Below, piece after piece: positions 1 through 7,085 of a stretch of DNA of 11,057 nucleotides (positions are counted from its first letter, which is position 1; every line of letters starts with the position of its first letter). The notes under the pieces are model-generated. The model searched no databases, had not been told where the DNA came from, and saw only the letters and a list, made by a program, of their open reading frames with translations. The stretch spans positions 537-11,593 of the forward strand of contig JALWML010000487.1 of assembly GCA_027083915.1 (NCBI GenBank), written 5' to 3'. Both the position numbers and the translations under genes were made by a program. This DNA is from Lysobacterales bacterium (GTDB taxonomy: Bacteria > Pseudomonadota > Gammaproteobacteria > Xanthomonadales > Marinicellaceae).

Positions 1-22
1 TGTTTAATTTAAATTCATTCAT
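1..22 (-). CDS. Possible start of a further minus-strand gene (7 codons only)
   Basis: An ATG at 22-20 opens a frame that reads MNEFKLN and stays open to the window edge. Nine bases upstream of it on the minus strand is AAGAGA, a modest ribosome-binding site. The long gene-free stretch to its right (23-218) would then be its promoter region. Seven codons are too few to name a product, and the second ATG four bases on (18-16) closes after four codons. The call is an inference from position and start context only. Confidence 0.3.
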
Positions 23-218
23 TGTAAGTATCTCTTGTTAAGTTTATGTTCGGCAAAAACATTGTAACTCAACTTTAGGTACTTACACCTAGGGACACAC
101 TTTTATGGACGGTATGACTGTAACCGTAACAATTTATAGGTAACATAATGATAAATATAGAAATATGCTCTATTTTGTACCGATAGTATGAAATATTCAG
201 CTTAGTGGTGATTGATAT
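23..218. promoter_or_regulatory. Gene-free stretch with two short inverted repeats
   Basis: No credible gene is seen here. Two inverted repeats stand out: TAGGT-(6 nt)-ACCTA at 76-91 and ACGGT-(9 nt)-ACCGT at 109-127. Both have the size of operator half-site pairs and lie upstream of the possible start codon at 22. A weak sigma70-like pair on the minus strand is TTGAGT with CATAAA about 18 nt further on (about 50-80), which would start transcription roughly 20 nt before that ATG. None of these matches is strong, so the assignment as promoter and operator region is tentative. Confidence 0.25.
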
Positions 219-275
219 AAAAAAAGCGGTTCCGAGGAAAGAGTTGTTAAGGGAGGAGGGTAAAACCCCGGAACC
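219..275 (-). terminator. Intrinsic terminator of the rimP-DUF4389 operon, or small RNA 3' end
   Basis: Read on the minus strand, the arm GGTTCCGGGG (275-266) pairs with CCTCGGAACC (237-228) through ten consecutive base pairs, one of them G-U. GC and seven T follow (225-219). In plus-strand RNA the G-U would be an A-C mismatch and there is no T-tract, so the minus orientation is favoured. The stem begins 33 nt after the DUF4389 stop codon, which fits an operon terminator. The 28-nt loop (265-238) is unusually large for a terminator and contains CCCTCCTCCC (260-251), so the element may instead be the body of a small RNA. Confidence 0.65.
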
Positions 276-308
276 TAAGAGGAGTATATATAAATGAAAA
301 ATAATTAC

Positions 309-713
309 TTATTTGCTTACTTTGACTGCACCTTCTGGGTTTAGTTCATTTTTCTTTTGTTTTTCTGTTTCTTCACCATATGGCCAGTCTCTAAAAGGAA
401 AAGGTTTTTCATCAGTTTGAAATGATAAATACTTAATCATGTCGTATAAAAAGAGACCTACTTCTTGGTTGAAACCTTTCAAATTTTTGTTAACTTGTCC
501 AGTGATTAATAAAAATCCAAACTGGATAAGGACAACAAAGGTAAAGACCCACAGTGACATCCAACCTATAAATGCAAATAAAATGGTATAAAATATACGG
601 CTAAATATTTCAGGGTTTCTATCTTTTTTAGTTTCTGTTACCTTTTCTTCTTGATTTGTCTCAACTGAAGTTTCTTCAACTTCAATTTTTTCTTTCTTTG
701 TTTTCTTAACCAT
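309..713 (-). CDS. DUF4389 family membrane protein
   Basis: This 134-residue protein has a charged, Lys/Glu-rich N-terminus (about 1-33) and then a long hydrophobic stretch (about 40-71) that forms one or two membrane passes. A conserved C-terminal part follows, with TGQVNKNLKGF at about 71-81 and DEKPFPFRDWP at 101-111. The tryptophan-rich hydrophobic segment and the PFPF-x-DWP ending are hallmarks of DUF4389, a family of unknown function found in gammaproteobacteria. The ATG at 713-711 has AGGA eight nt upstream. The gene lies 114 nt after truB on the same strand, so it is either the last gene of the operon or has its own promoter in that gap. A terminator-like hairpin follows its TAA. The family call is firm; no function can be given. 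Confidence 0.88.
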   Translation of the reverse strand: MVKKTKKEKIEVEETSVETNQEEKVTETKKDRNPEIFSRIFYTILFAFIGWMSLWVFTFVVLIQFGFLLITGQVNKNLKGFNQEVGLFLYDMIKYLSFQTDEKPFPFRDWPYGEETEKQKKNELNPEGAVKVSK

Positions 714-778
714 TTGTTTGTTCCTGTTTTGATGACTTATATATATGATACAGAAAAGAGTTAAAGAAAATAAGTGCC

Positions 779-798
779 ATTAGTCATGCGTGACTATT
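779..798. repeat. Inverted repeat between truB and the DUF4389 gene
   Basis: TAGTCA (781-786) and TGACTA (791-796) form perfect 6-bp arms around the four bases TGCG. One more pair forms beyond a mismatch on each side. No T-tract follows in either direction, so it is not a standard intrinsic terminator. Its place upstream of the DUF4389 gene would suit an operator or an RNA-processing hairpin. The remainder of the 714-827 gap is A+T-rich, with TATA-like runs around 738-750 that could carry a promoter, but no clear -35/-10 pair. Confidence 0.35.
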
Positions 799-827
799 GG
801 GCTATTAGATGGTTTAATGAGATTTTG

Positions 828-1751
828 TTAAACTTTTTGAAAAGCTTGATAAGATTTTAAGAATAATTTTTTAACTTTAAATTGGCCGTTGTGTTGTGCT
901 TCGCCGAGACCAACAAATTTATCGTGGTGGTCATAAAGGCGGTAAACTTTTGGTTCTAATGTAATTTGAAATCTTAATCCATGGATAAGTGTTTGCAGTT
1001 GTTCTTTGGATAACTGAAAAGACGGGTATTCAATTAATGCCCTATCCATCGGTAGTAAGCACTCAAAAGGGTTTGCTTGTTCTGTTAACTTATCGAGAGA
1101 AATCATATCGCCTTTTAGAATACCTAATTGTGTTCGATGCAAGCTTGTCATGTGTGCGTACGTACCACAGGCTTTGGCAAAGTCTTCTAGTAAGGTACGA
1201 ATATAGGTTCCTTTTGATACTTTTATTTCAAAACGTAATCTTTGAACATCGCCTTGCTCATTGTTTATCAGCTTAAAGCTATGTATAGTGATGTCACGCG
1301 CTTTACGTTCAACTTCTTTGCCTTCGCGCGCTAAATCATACAAACGCCTGCCTTCATGGTGTAAGGCTGAATACATGGGTGGTATCTGTTTGATGTCCCC
1401 TGTCAAAGATTGAATAGCAATTTGAATTTCTTCATCACTTAGCTTGGTTTTGTTTGATGTTTTGGTGATTGTTCCTGTGGCATCACCTGTATCTGTTTGG
1501 CTACCAATTAGGCATTCGGCGATATAAATCTTGTCAGCATTAAGCATGAGTCCTGCAACTTTTGTCGCATCGCCAAAACAACACGGCAATAACCCTGTTG
1601 CCATAGGGTCTAGTGAGCCAGTATGGCCTGCCTTTTTAGCATTAAATATGCGTCGAACCTTTTGTAAGGCGAGATTAGATGTGATGCCCTTGGGTTTATT
1701 GAGTAAAAAAATGCCGTGAACATCTTGCCATTTACTACGAGGTTTACTCAC
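828..1751 (-). CDS. truB: tRNA pseudouridine-55 synthase TruB
   Basis: TruB converts U55 in the T-loop of nearly all elongator tRNAs to pseudouridine and also acts as a tRNA folding chaperone in the cytoplasm. The 307-residue length matches the family. The catalytic aspartate is Asp48 in GHTGSLDPMATG (42-53). Tyr76 in the KIY stretch matches the conserved active-site tyrosine, and KGTYIRTL (180-187) is the third catalytic motif. Residues from about 235 onward form the small C-terminal RNA-binding (PUA-like) domain. The start is GTG at 1751-1749, giving MSKPR, which aligns with the usual MSRPR-type N-terminus; CAGGT lies about nine nt upstream. It follows rbfA by 21 nt. The protein is complete and unremarkable. 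Confidence 0.97.
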   Translation of the reverse strand: MSKPRSKWQDVHGIFLLNKPKGITSNLALQKVRRIFNAKKAGHTGSLDPMATGLLPCCFGDATKVAGLMLNADKIYIAECLIGSQTDTGDATGTITKTSNKTKLSDEEIQIAIQSLTGDIKQIPPMYSALHHEGRRLYDLAREGKEVERKARDITIHSFKLINNEQGDVQRLRFEIKVSKGTYIRTLLEDFAKACGTYAHMTSLHRTQLGILKGDMISLDKLTEQANPFECLLPMDRALIEYPSFQLSKEQLQTLIHGLRFQITLEPKVYRLYDHHDKFVGLGEAQHNGQFKVKKLFLKSYQAFQKV

Positions 1752-1772
1752 TTTAGGTTTACCTGAATTGGT

Positions 1773-2147
1773 TTATTCTTCTTCAAAACCTGGATCGGTT
1801 TCACGAGCTTTGCTAATCAGTGATTCTAAGTTGGCGCCACGTTCTAGGGATTCATCATAAATAAAACGTAATTCAGGCACTTTCCGCGCACGAATTTTAC
1901 TTGCCAGTACTGATCGAATAAAAGGTGCATTCTCTTTTAATGTTGCTAAAGCTTCTTTTTGATACTCTGGGAATAGTGTATTGAAATAAACCTTAGCAAC
2001 TGACAAGTCTTTAGTAACATCCACATCAGATATGGCGACGTGTTTGAGTTCTTTTTCATACTCAAATTCTTCACGCACAACTACTGCGACTATGCGCAGT
2101 ATTTGTGCGGACATTCTATCTGATCGTGTAAACTCTCTAAAAGCCAT
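1773..2147 (-). CDS. rbfA: 30S ribosome-binding factor RbfA
   Basis: RbfA is a small KH-fold protein that binds the immature 30S subunit near helix 1 of 16S rRNA. It promotes late maturation and is needed for growth in the cold. The product has 124 residues, slightly shorter than the Escherichia coli protein because of a shorter acidic tail (it ends GFEEE). Family features visible are the N-terminal R-x-x-R-M/V-type helix (FTRSDRMSAQI), DLSVAKVYF at about 47-55, and FIRSVLASKIRARKVPELRFIYD (about 76-98), which is the KH core with its conserved PEL. AGGA stands nine nt before the ATG. The gene lies 25 nt behind infB and 21 nt before truB, its usual place in the nusA operon. Confidence 0.96.
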   Translation of the reverse strand: MAFREFTRSDRMSAQILRIVAVVVREEFEYEKELKHVAISDVDVTKDLSVAKVYFNTLFPEYQKEALATLKENAPFIRSVLASKIRARKVPELRFIYDESLERGANLESLISKARETDPGFEEE

Positions 2148-2172
2148 TTTATTAAATCCTAATAATCAATGA

Positions 2173-4872
2173 TTAATCCAGTGTCTTCTTAACTTCAACG
2201 CGTTCATAACATTCAATCTCATCACCTGGGTTGATGTCATTATAGCCTTTAACACCAATACCACATTCGGTACCCGACTTGACTTCTTTAACATCATCCT
2301 TGTGGCGACGTAATGATTCTAGCTCACCTTCAAAGATAACCACGTTATCGCGCAATACGCGTATTGGGTTATCACGTTTAACACTTCCTTCTAGAACAAT
2401 ACAACCAGCAATTGAGCCAAACTTTGATGATCTAAAGACATCTTTAACTTCTGCATTACCGATAATAACTTCTTTGGTTTCTGTTCCTAAGAAGCCTGTA
2501 ATGGCAGCTTTGATGTTATCAATGGCTTCATAAATAATACTAAAGTAATGTAGTTCTAAATCATTTTGTTTAATCACTTCCCTTGCTGCTTTATCTGCAC
2601 GGACGTTAAACCCAATGATAATGGCTTTGGCAGAGACGGCTAATTGTGCATCAGCATTGGTAATGCCACCAACACCTGTAGAGATAGCACGCACTTCAAC
2701 ATCGTCATTGCCAATCTGTGTTAATGACTCTTTAAGAGCTTCAACACTACCTTGTACATCGGCTTTAATTAGTAAATTAACAACTAATTTTTCTTTCTTG
2801 CCCATGCTTGACATAAGTGCTTCAAGTTTTGCTGCTTGTTGTTCTTTTAAGCGTCTATCGCGTTCAAGGGCTTTTCGTTCTGCAGCGGCTTCTTTGGCAC
2901 GTTTTTCATTTTTAACAACAATAAAATCTTCACCGGCAATTGGTACACCAGATAGACCTTGAATAACCACAGGAATAGAAGGACCTGCTGATTCAACTTC
3001 TTCATCAAGTTCATTAAGAATGCGTCTAGCACGACCAAATTGTTCACCACTTAAGACCATATCACCTTTTTTTAGTGTTCCTGATTTAACCAAAACGGTT
3101 GCAACAGGTCCCCGTCCTTTATCTAAACTAGACTCAACAACGATACCTTTGGCAGGTTTATCCACAACAGCTTTAAGTTCCATTAATTCAGCTTGCAGGT
3201 TGATAGCTTCGAGTAAATCGTCAATACCTTCACCTGTTTTTGCAGAAACCGGAATAAATTGTGTATCACCACCCCAATCATCAGGAATAACATCGTGATT
3301 AGCTAAATCTTGTTTAGCTTTATCAATGCTTGCACCTTGTAAATCCATTTTGTTGACTGCAACAATTATTGGAACACCGGCGGCTTTAGCGTGCTTAACC
3401 GCTTCAATTGTTTGAGGCATAACACCATCATTTGCGGCCACAACTAAGATAACAATATCAGTTGCTTGAGCACCTCGTTGACGCATGGCTGTGAAAGCAG
3501 CATGGCCAGGAGTGTCAATAAATGAGATAATGCCATTGTCTGTTTTCACATGGTAGGCTCCAATATGCTGGGTAATACCACCAGCTTCTTTGTCTGTAAC
3601 CTTGGTTTTTCTAATATAATCAAGGAGAGATGTTTTACCATGGTCTACATGACCCATAACGGTGACTACAGGTGGTCTTGGCTCTGCATTTTCATCAATT
3701 TCATCATCGCTTGATTGTGAGTGAATCTCTTCTGCGATTGTTTTGTTTTCAACTAAATTGGCTTTATGCCCCATTTCTTCGACAACTAATACAGCAGTAT
3801 CTTGGTCTAATGATTGGTTGATGGTAACCATCATGCCCATACCCATTAATTCTTTAATCACATCTCCAGATTTGATGCTTAAGCCTTTTGCTAACTCGGC
3901 AACGGTGATGCTTTCGCCAATATTAACTGTTTTAACTTGATCAGCGACAGGTTTGGTAAAACCGTGTTTCTCAGCTTTTTTGAATGAGGGTTTAATTTGG
4001 TGATTACCTCTACCACCTTTAATATGTAATTGTTTTCTACCGTATTTATTTTGGTTGTTGCGGTGATTACCTCGTCCACGAGAGTCTTTATTTGGGGCGT
4101 TGTTATTGGTATTGTTATTAGCGTTTCTTGTGTTGTTTGCATTACCCGTATTTTGCTTGCCTTCTCGTGCGGCTTTTTCTTTGCGTCTTTTCTCAACCGC
4201 TGCCATTACTTGGCGCTGGACTTGTTCTTCTCTTCTGTTTGCCGCTTGTTGTTCTTCAGTTAATTCAACCTTTTCGGCTTCTTTTTCAACAACTTCTTGA
4301 GCAGGCTCTTTCTGAGTAGAATCTGAATCAATGACTTCTTCCGTAGAGGCTTTAGCGGGTTCTTGCTCTTTATCTGCAGCAATTTGAGCTTCTTTTTCTG
4401 CCAATTCTTTTTTGGATTGTTCTTCAAGCTCCTTTTGTTTTTGTAATTCTTCTTGACGCTTGATTTTTTTTTCTTCAGCTAGCTCTTGTTTTCTTTTCTC
4501 AAGGGCTTTTTGCGCTTCCATTCTATCTCTAGCAATAGCATCTAGTTCTTCAGCATCTGGCTTTTTGAAGGTTCTTTTCTTTCTAACCTCAATATTTACA
4601 GTTTTTGTTTTTGCTCGTATGCCAGAGCCACTTGAAACTTTCAGCGTGCCAAGTGTTTTGCGTTTAAGAACGACCTTTTTACGAGGCGATTGATCCTGTT
4701 TATCCTTGCCGTGAGAGTCACGCAAATAAGCAAGAAGTGATCTCTTGTCATCGTTGCTGATGGCATCATCAGCATTTTTTGCAGAAATACCTGCACTTTC
4801 CAATTGACCTAATAATGTGTCAAGCGGAACGTTCAATACTTCTGCTAATTGTTTTACTGTTACTTCAGACAT
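2173..4872 (-). CDS. infB: Translation initiation factor IF-2
   Basis: IF2 is the GTPase that delivers initiator tRNA to the 30S subunit and promotes subunit joining. The 899-residue product has the long gammaproteobacterial form. An N-terminal IF2_N domain (1-52) is followed by a highly charged helical linker (about 100-240), an Asn-rich stretch (about 241-261), a basic Arg/Gly-rich segment (about 262-300) and a second IF2_N domain (about 314-375). The G domain runs from about 400 to 570, with G1 GHVDHGKT (407-414), G2 GGITQ (431-435), G3 DTPGH (453-457), G4 NKMD (507-510) and G5 SAK (543-545). Domain II, domain III (about 695-790) and the fMet-tRNA-binding C2 domain (about 800-899) follow. 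The ATG has GAGG seven nt upstream, 23 nt after nusA. The initiator tRNA it binds is encoded at the head of the same cluster. Confidence 0.98.
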   Translation of the reverse strand: MSEVTVKQLAEVLNVPLDTLLGQLESAGISAKNADDAISNDDKRSLLAYLRDSHGKDKQDQSPRKKVVLKRKTLGTLKVSSGSGIRAKTKTVNIEVRKKRTFKKPDAEELDAIARDRMEAQKALEKRKQELAEEKKIKRQEELQKQKELEEQSKKELAEKEAQIAADKEQEPAKASTEEVIDSDSTQKEPAQEVVEKEAEKVELTEEQQAANRREEQVQRQVMAAVEKRRKEKAAREGKQNTGNANNTRNANNNTNNNAPNKDSRGRGNHRNNQNKYGRKQLHIKGGRGNHQIKPSFKKAEKHGFTKPVADQVKTVNIGESITVAELAKGLSIKSGDVIKELMGMGMMVTINQSLDQDTAVLVVEEMGHKANLVENKTIAEEIHSQSSDDEIDENAEPRPPVVTVMGHVDHGKTSLLDYIRKTKVTDKEAGGITQHIGAYHVKTDNGIISFIDTPGHAAFTAMRQRGAQATDIVILVVAANDGVMPQTIEAVKHAKAAGVPIIVAVNKMDLQGASIDKAKQDLANHDVIPDDWGGDTQFIPVSAKTGEGIDDLLEAINLQAELMELKAVVDKPAKGIVVESSLDKGRGPVATVLVKSGTLKKGDMVLSGEQFGRARRILNELDEEVESAGPSIPVVIQGLSGVPIAGEDFIVVKNEKRAKEAAAERKALERDRRLKEQQAAKLEALMSSMGKKEKLVVNLLIKADVQGSVEALKESLTQIGNDDVEVRAISTGVGGITNADAQLAVSAKAIIIGFNVRADKAAREVIKQNDLELHYFSIIYEAIDNIKAAITGFLGTETKEVIIGNAEVKDVFRSSKFGSIAGCIVLEGSVKRDNPIRVLRDNVVIFEGELESLRRHKDDVKEVKSGTECGIGVKGYNDINPGDEIECYERVEVKKTLD

Positions 4873-4895
4873 TTAAGAACCTCTAATTATTTCTT

Positions 4896-6383
4896 TTATT
4901 CTTCTTCAAACCAAAAACGGCGGGCTTCCATAATTAACTCACCTGCTTGTTCTTGTGTTAAGTCACTGATTTCCATCAATTCATCCGTTGCCAAATCTGC
5001 TAAATCATCTCGTGTAATAATGCTTTTAGCCGCAAGGGCATACGCTAATTTATCATTCATTCCTTTTAATTTTAATAAATCACTTGCTGGTTTTGAACCT
5101 TCAAGTTTCTCTTCATTAGAAATCAATTGTGTAAGTAAGGCATCTCGTGCTCTTTGGCGAAGTTCGGCAACGATGTCTTCATCAAAGCCTTCTACCGACA
5201 ACAACTCAGATTCTTCTACATAAGCAATTTCTTCAACGGAACTAAACCCTTCTTGTACCAATAAAACAGACATGTCTTCATCGATGTCCAATTTTTTCAT
5301 AAAGTCTTCAACAAACTTCATAGCCTCTTCTTGACCTTTTTCACTGGCCTCTTCGGCAGTCATCACATTGATGTTCCAGCCAGTTAATTCTGAAGCAAGG
5401 CGTACATTTTGTCCACCACGGCCAATGGCTTGTGATAATTTATCTTCAGCAACAGCCACATCAATACTGTGACGTTCTTCATCAACTACGATTGATTCAA
5501 TTTCAGCAGGTGCCATTGCATTGATGACAAATACTGCAGGATCTTCATCCCACAAGATAATGTCAATTCGCTCACCACCTAATTCGTTTGAAACAGACAT
5601 AACACGAGATCCTCTCATGCCTACACACGCTCCAATTGGATCTAATTTTGGATCACTGGAAAATACCGCTATTTTAGCACGGAATCCGGGATCTCTGGCA
5701 GCTCCTTTTATTTCAATAAGGTTTTGGTCAATTTCAGGAACTTCCACTTTAAACAATTCAACTAAAAACTCAGGGGCGCCACGTGATAATGTTAAGAGTG
5801 GTCCTCTATTTTCTGTATTGACTTCTATCAACATTCCTCGAAGTCTATCACCACGACGTACATTTTCGCGTGGAATACCGTGGTTTCTTGGAATAATGGC
5901 TTCTACTTTATTGCCTAAATCAAGGAAAATATGCCCTCGATCAGTTCTTTTTACTACACCATTTAAGGTTTCACCTATTCTGTCTTCAAAACGCTCAACC
6001 ACTTGCATGCGCTCGGCTTCACGTACTTTTTGTAAGATAACTTGCTTGGCTGTTTGTGCAGCAATTCGTCCAAACTCAATGGATTCCATTTCTTCTTCAA
6101 TTATATCGCCAATTTCGAGTTCAGGATCCTCTTTTCGAGCTTCTTCTAAAGTGATTTGCTTGTCTTCAAATTCAAAATCTTCATCACTCACAACTTCCCA
6201 ACGCCTAAAACTTCTGTAATCACCTGTTTGGGTGTCGATAATAACCTTAACATCCATATCCTTGCGGTATTTTTTTCGTGTTGCAGTCGCTAAAGCAATT
6301 TCAATTGCTTCATAAATCACTTCTTTACTAACATTTTTTTCGTTAGATAAAGCTTCTGCTACATATAGAATTTCTTTACTCAT
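4896..6383 (-). CDS. nusA: Transcription elongation/termination factor NusA
   Basis: NusA binds RNA polymerase and modulates pausing, intrinsic and Rho-dependent termination, and antitermination. The 495-residue product has the full gammaproteobacterial layout: RNA-polymerase-binding N-terminal domain (1-125), S1 domain (about 133-200), KH1 with GMRG (255-258), KH2 with IGRGGQN (320-326), and two helical acidic repeats, AR1 (about 363-420) and AR2 (about 432-490). It ends in the typical WFEEE-like tail. Its ATG overlaps the rimP stop codon by one base (TAATG), and GGAG lies seven nt upstream inside rimP, so translation of the two is probably coupled. In Escherichia coli NusA represses its own operon through termination in the leader; the hairpins at 6864-6917 could serve the same purpose here, which is an inference. 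Confidence 0.98.
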   Translation of the reverse strand: MSKEILYVAEALSNEKNVSKEVIYEAIEIALATATRKKYRKDMDVKVIIDTQTGDYRSFRRWEVVSDEDFEFEDKQITLEEARKEDPELEIGDIIEEEMESIEFGRIAAQTAKQVILQKVREAERMQVVERFEDRIGETLNGVVKRTDRGHIFLDLGNKVEAIIPRNHGIPRENVRRGDRLRGMLIEVNTENRGPLLTLSRGAPEFLVELFKVEVPEIDQNLIEIKGAARDPGFRAKIAVFSSDPKLDPIGACVGMRGSRVMSVSNELGGERIDIILWDEDPAVFVINAMAPAEIESIVVDEERHSIDVAVAEDKLSQAIGRGGQNVRLASELTGWNINVMTAEEASEKGQEEAMKFVEDFMKKLDIDEDMSVLLVQEGFSSVEEIAYVEESELLSVEGFDEDIVAELRQRARDALLTQLISNEEKLEGSKPASDLLKLKGMNDKLAYALAAKSIITRDDLADLATDELMEISDLTQEQAGELIMEARRFWFEEE

Positions 6384-6862
6384 TATTTAACTCCATTGAG
6401 ATCTGGATTTATCCGTGCTCTCATAATTTTATCAAACTCAATTGTTACTTCTTCATCTTCTGTTTTAATGGTAATTGATTCGCCTTCAACAGAAGATATT
6501 TGCCCTTTTATTTTTCTGCGCCCATCAACCATTTGATTGAGTTTTATTTTAACATAATTGCCTATAAACTCTTCAAATTGTGATGCACTAAATAAAATCC
6601 GATCCATTCCTGGAGAGGAGACTTCTAGGATATAAGCCATAGTAATGGGCTCTTCAACATCCAGTATACCAGAAACTTCATGACTTACCGTAGCACAATC
6701 ATCAACACTAATCCCATTTTCATGGTCGATATAAACACGCAATAAAGCATCGGCTTTACGTACTTGGTATTCTATACCCCAAAAGACATAACCTAAGTCT
6801 TCTACAATTGGAGCTAATAATTCTGTTAATTTATCTTGTTTCATCTGTTTAAATTTCACCAT
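6383..6862 (-). CDS. rimP: Ribosome maturation factor RimP
   Basis: RimP assists early assembly of the 30S subunit, around ribosomal proteins S12 and S19. Counted from the ATG at 6862-6860 the protein has 159 residues. The N-terminal alpha/beta domain contains GIEYQ (about 29-33), RVYIDHENGISVDDC (about 42-56) and the family signature EVSSPGMDR (80-88). The C-terminal SH3-like domain spans about 91-154. The start is uncertain. The ATG at 6862 has AGGGG nine nt upstream, but this lies in the 3' arm of the terminator hairpin. An in-frame ATG at 6844 gives MKQDKLTELLAP and matches the usual family N-terminus better, but has only GGTGA at a long distance. A TTG at 6865 is also in frame. The end overlaps nusA by one base. 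Confidence 0.95.
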   Translation of the reverse strand: MVKFKQMKQDKLTELLAPIVEDLGYVFWGIEYQVRKADALLRVYIDHENGISVDDCATVSHEVSGILDVEEPITMAYILEVSSPGMDRILFSASQFEEFIGNYVKIKLNQMVDGRRKIKGQISSVEGESITIKTEDEEVTIEFDKIMRARINPDLNGVK

Positions 6863-6863
6863 C

Positions 6864-6890
6864 AAAAAAGGCCCCTAAAGGAGCCTTTTT
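6864..6890 (-). terminator. Intrinsic terminator/attenuator between tRNA-fMet and rimP
   Basis: On the minus strand AAAAAGGCTCC (6890-6880) pairs with GGGGCCTTTTT (6875-6865) around a loop of about four bases, with one G-U pair, and ends in six T. The element lies 36 nt downstream of the tRNA 3' end and its T-tract ends two bases before the possible rimP ATG at 6862. It can therefore end transcription of the tRNA while letting a fraction of polymerases read into the rimP-nusA operon. Because AGGGG, the candidate ribosome-binding site for rimP, is in the 3' arm, the same fold would also hide that site. The stem and T-tract are seen directly; the attenuator role is inferred. Confidence 0.8.
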
Positions 6891-6893
6891 AAA

Positions 6894-6917
6894 AGTAATA
6901 ACGATTAAAATATTACT
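6894..6917. repeat. Perfect 7-bp inverted repeat in the tRNA trailer
   Basis: AGTAATA (6894-6900) and TATTACT (6911-6917) are exact reverse complements around ten bases. In the minus-strand transcript this makes an A+T-rich hairpin starting ten nt after the tRNA CCA end, directly before the terminator hairpin. It may help trailer processing, act as a weak first terminator because TTTTA follows, or compete with the next hairpin. A strength estimate needs folding calculations. Confidence 0.45.
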
Positions 6918-6926
6918 GTATTAAAT

Positions 6927-7003
<77 letters not shown>

Positions 7004-7011
7004 TCATTAAG

Positions 7012-7046
7012 GTTGAGGATTCTAACACTAAGTTTTTAAATTGCAA
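7012..7046 (-). promoter_or_regulatory. Sigma70-like promoter of tRNA-fMet and the nusA operon
   Basis: On the minus strand TTGCAA (7046-7041) and TAGAAT (7024-7019) are separated by 16 nt. Transcription would start near 7012, nine bases before the mature tRNA 5' end. Both hexamers are close to the TTGACA and TATAAT consensus. It is the best promoter candidate in the gap between the antiporter and the tRNA, and no clear terminator separates it from the antiporter gene. Confidence 0.6.
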
Positions 7047-7085
7047 CAATTAATTTCTGTAAGTGAGTGAAATTTATGTATTTTC

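Noticed and set aside
75..146. Minus-strand 23-codon open frame starting MLPINC
   Set aside because: No ribosome-binding site, and it crosses both inverted repeats. Frames this short are expected by chance in A+T-rich noncoding DNA.
294..344. Plus-strand 16-codon open frame (MKNNYLFAYFDCTFWV) with a strong GAGGAG site nine nt upstream
   Set aside because: The good ribosome-binding-like sequence is the complement of the CU-rich minus-strand RNA. The frame runs antisense into the DUF4389 gene and has no supporting plus-strand promoter, so chance is more likely.
3891..4196. Second minus-strand frame of 101 codons inside infB
   Set aside because: It overlaps the IF2 linker in another frame, has a low-complexity composition that follows from the Asn/Lys-rich coding sequence, and no separate start signals.
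5521..6219. Plus-strand open frame of 232 codons inside nusA
   Set aside because: It lies antisense to conserved S1 and KH domains of NusA, its product is Ser/Arg/Pro-rich with no recognisable domain, and it is explained as an antisense shadow of the NusA reading frame.
6863..6865. TTG at 6865 as rimP start
   Set aside because: It sits inside the T-tract of the terminator, directly next to an ATG in the same frame; the ATG at 6862 or 6844 is more credible.
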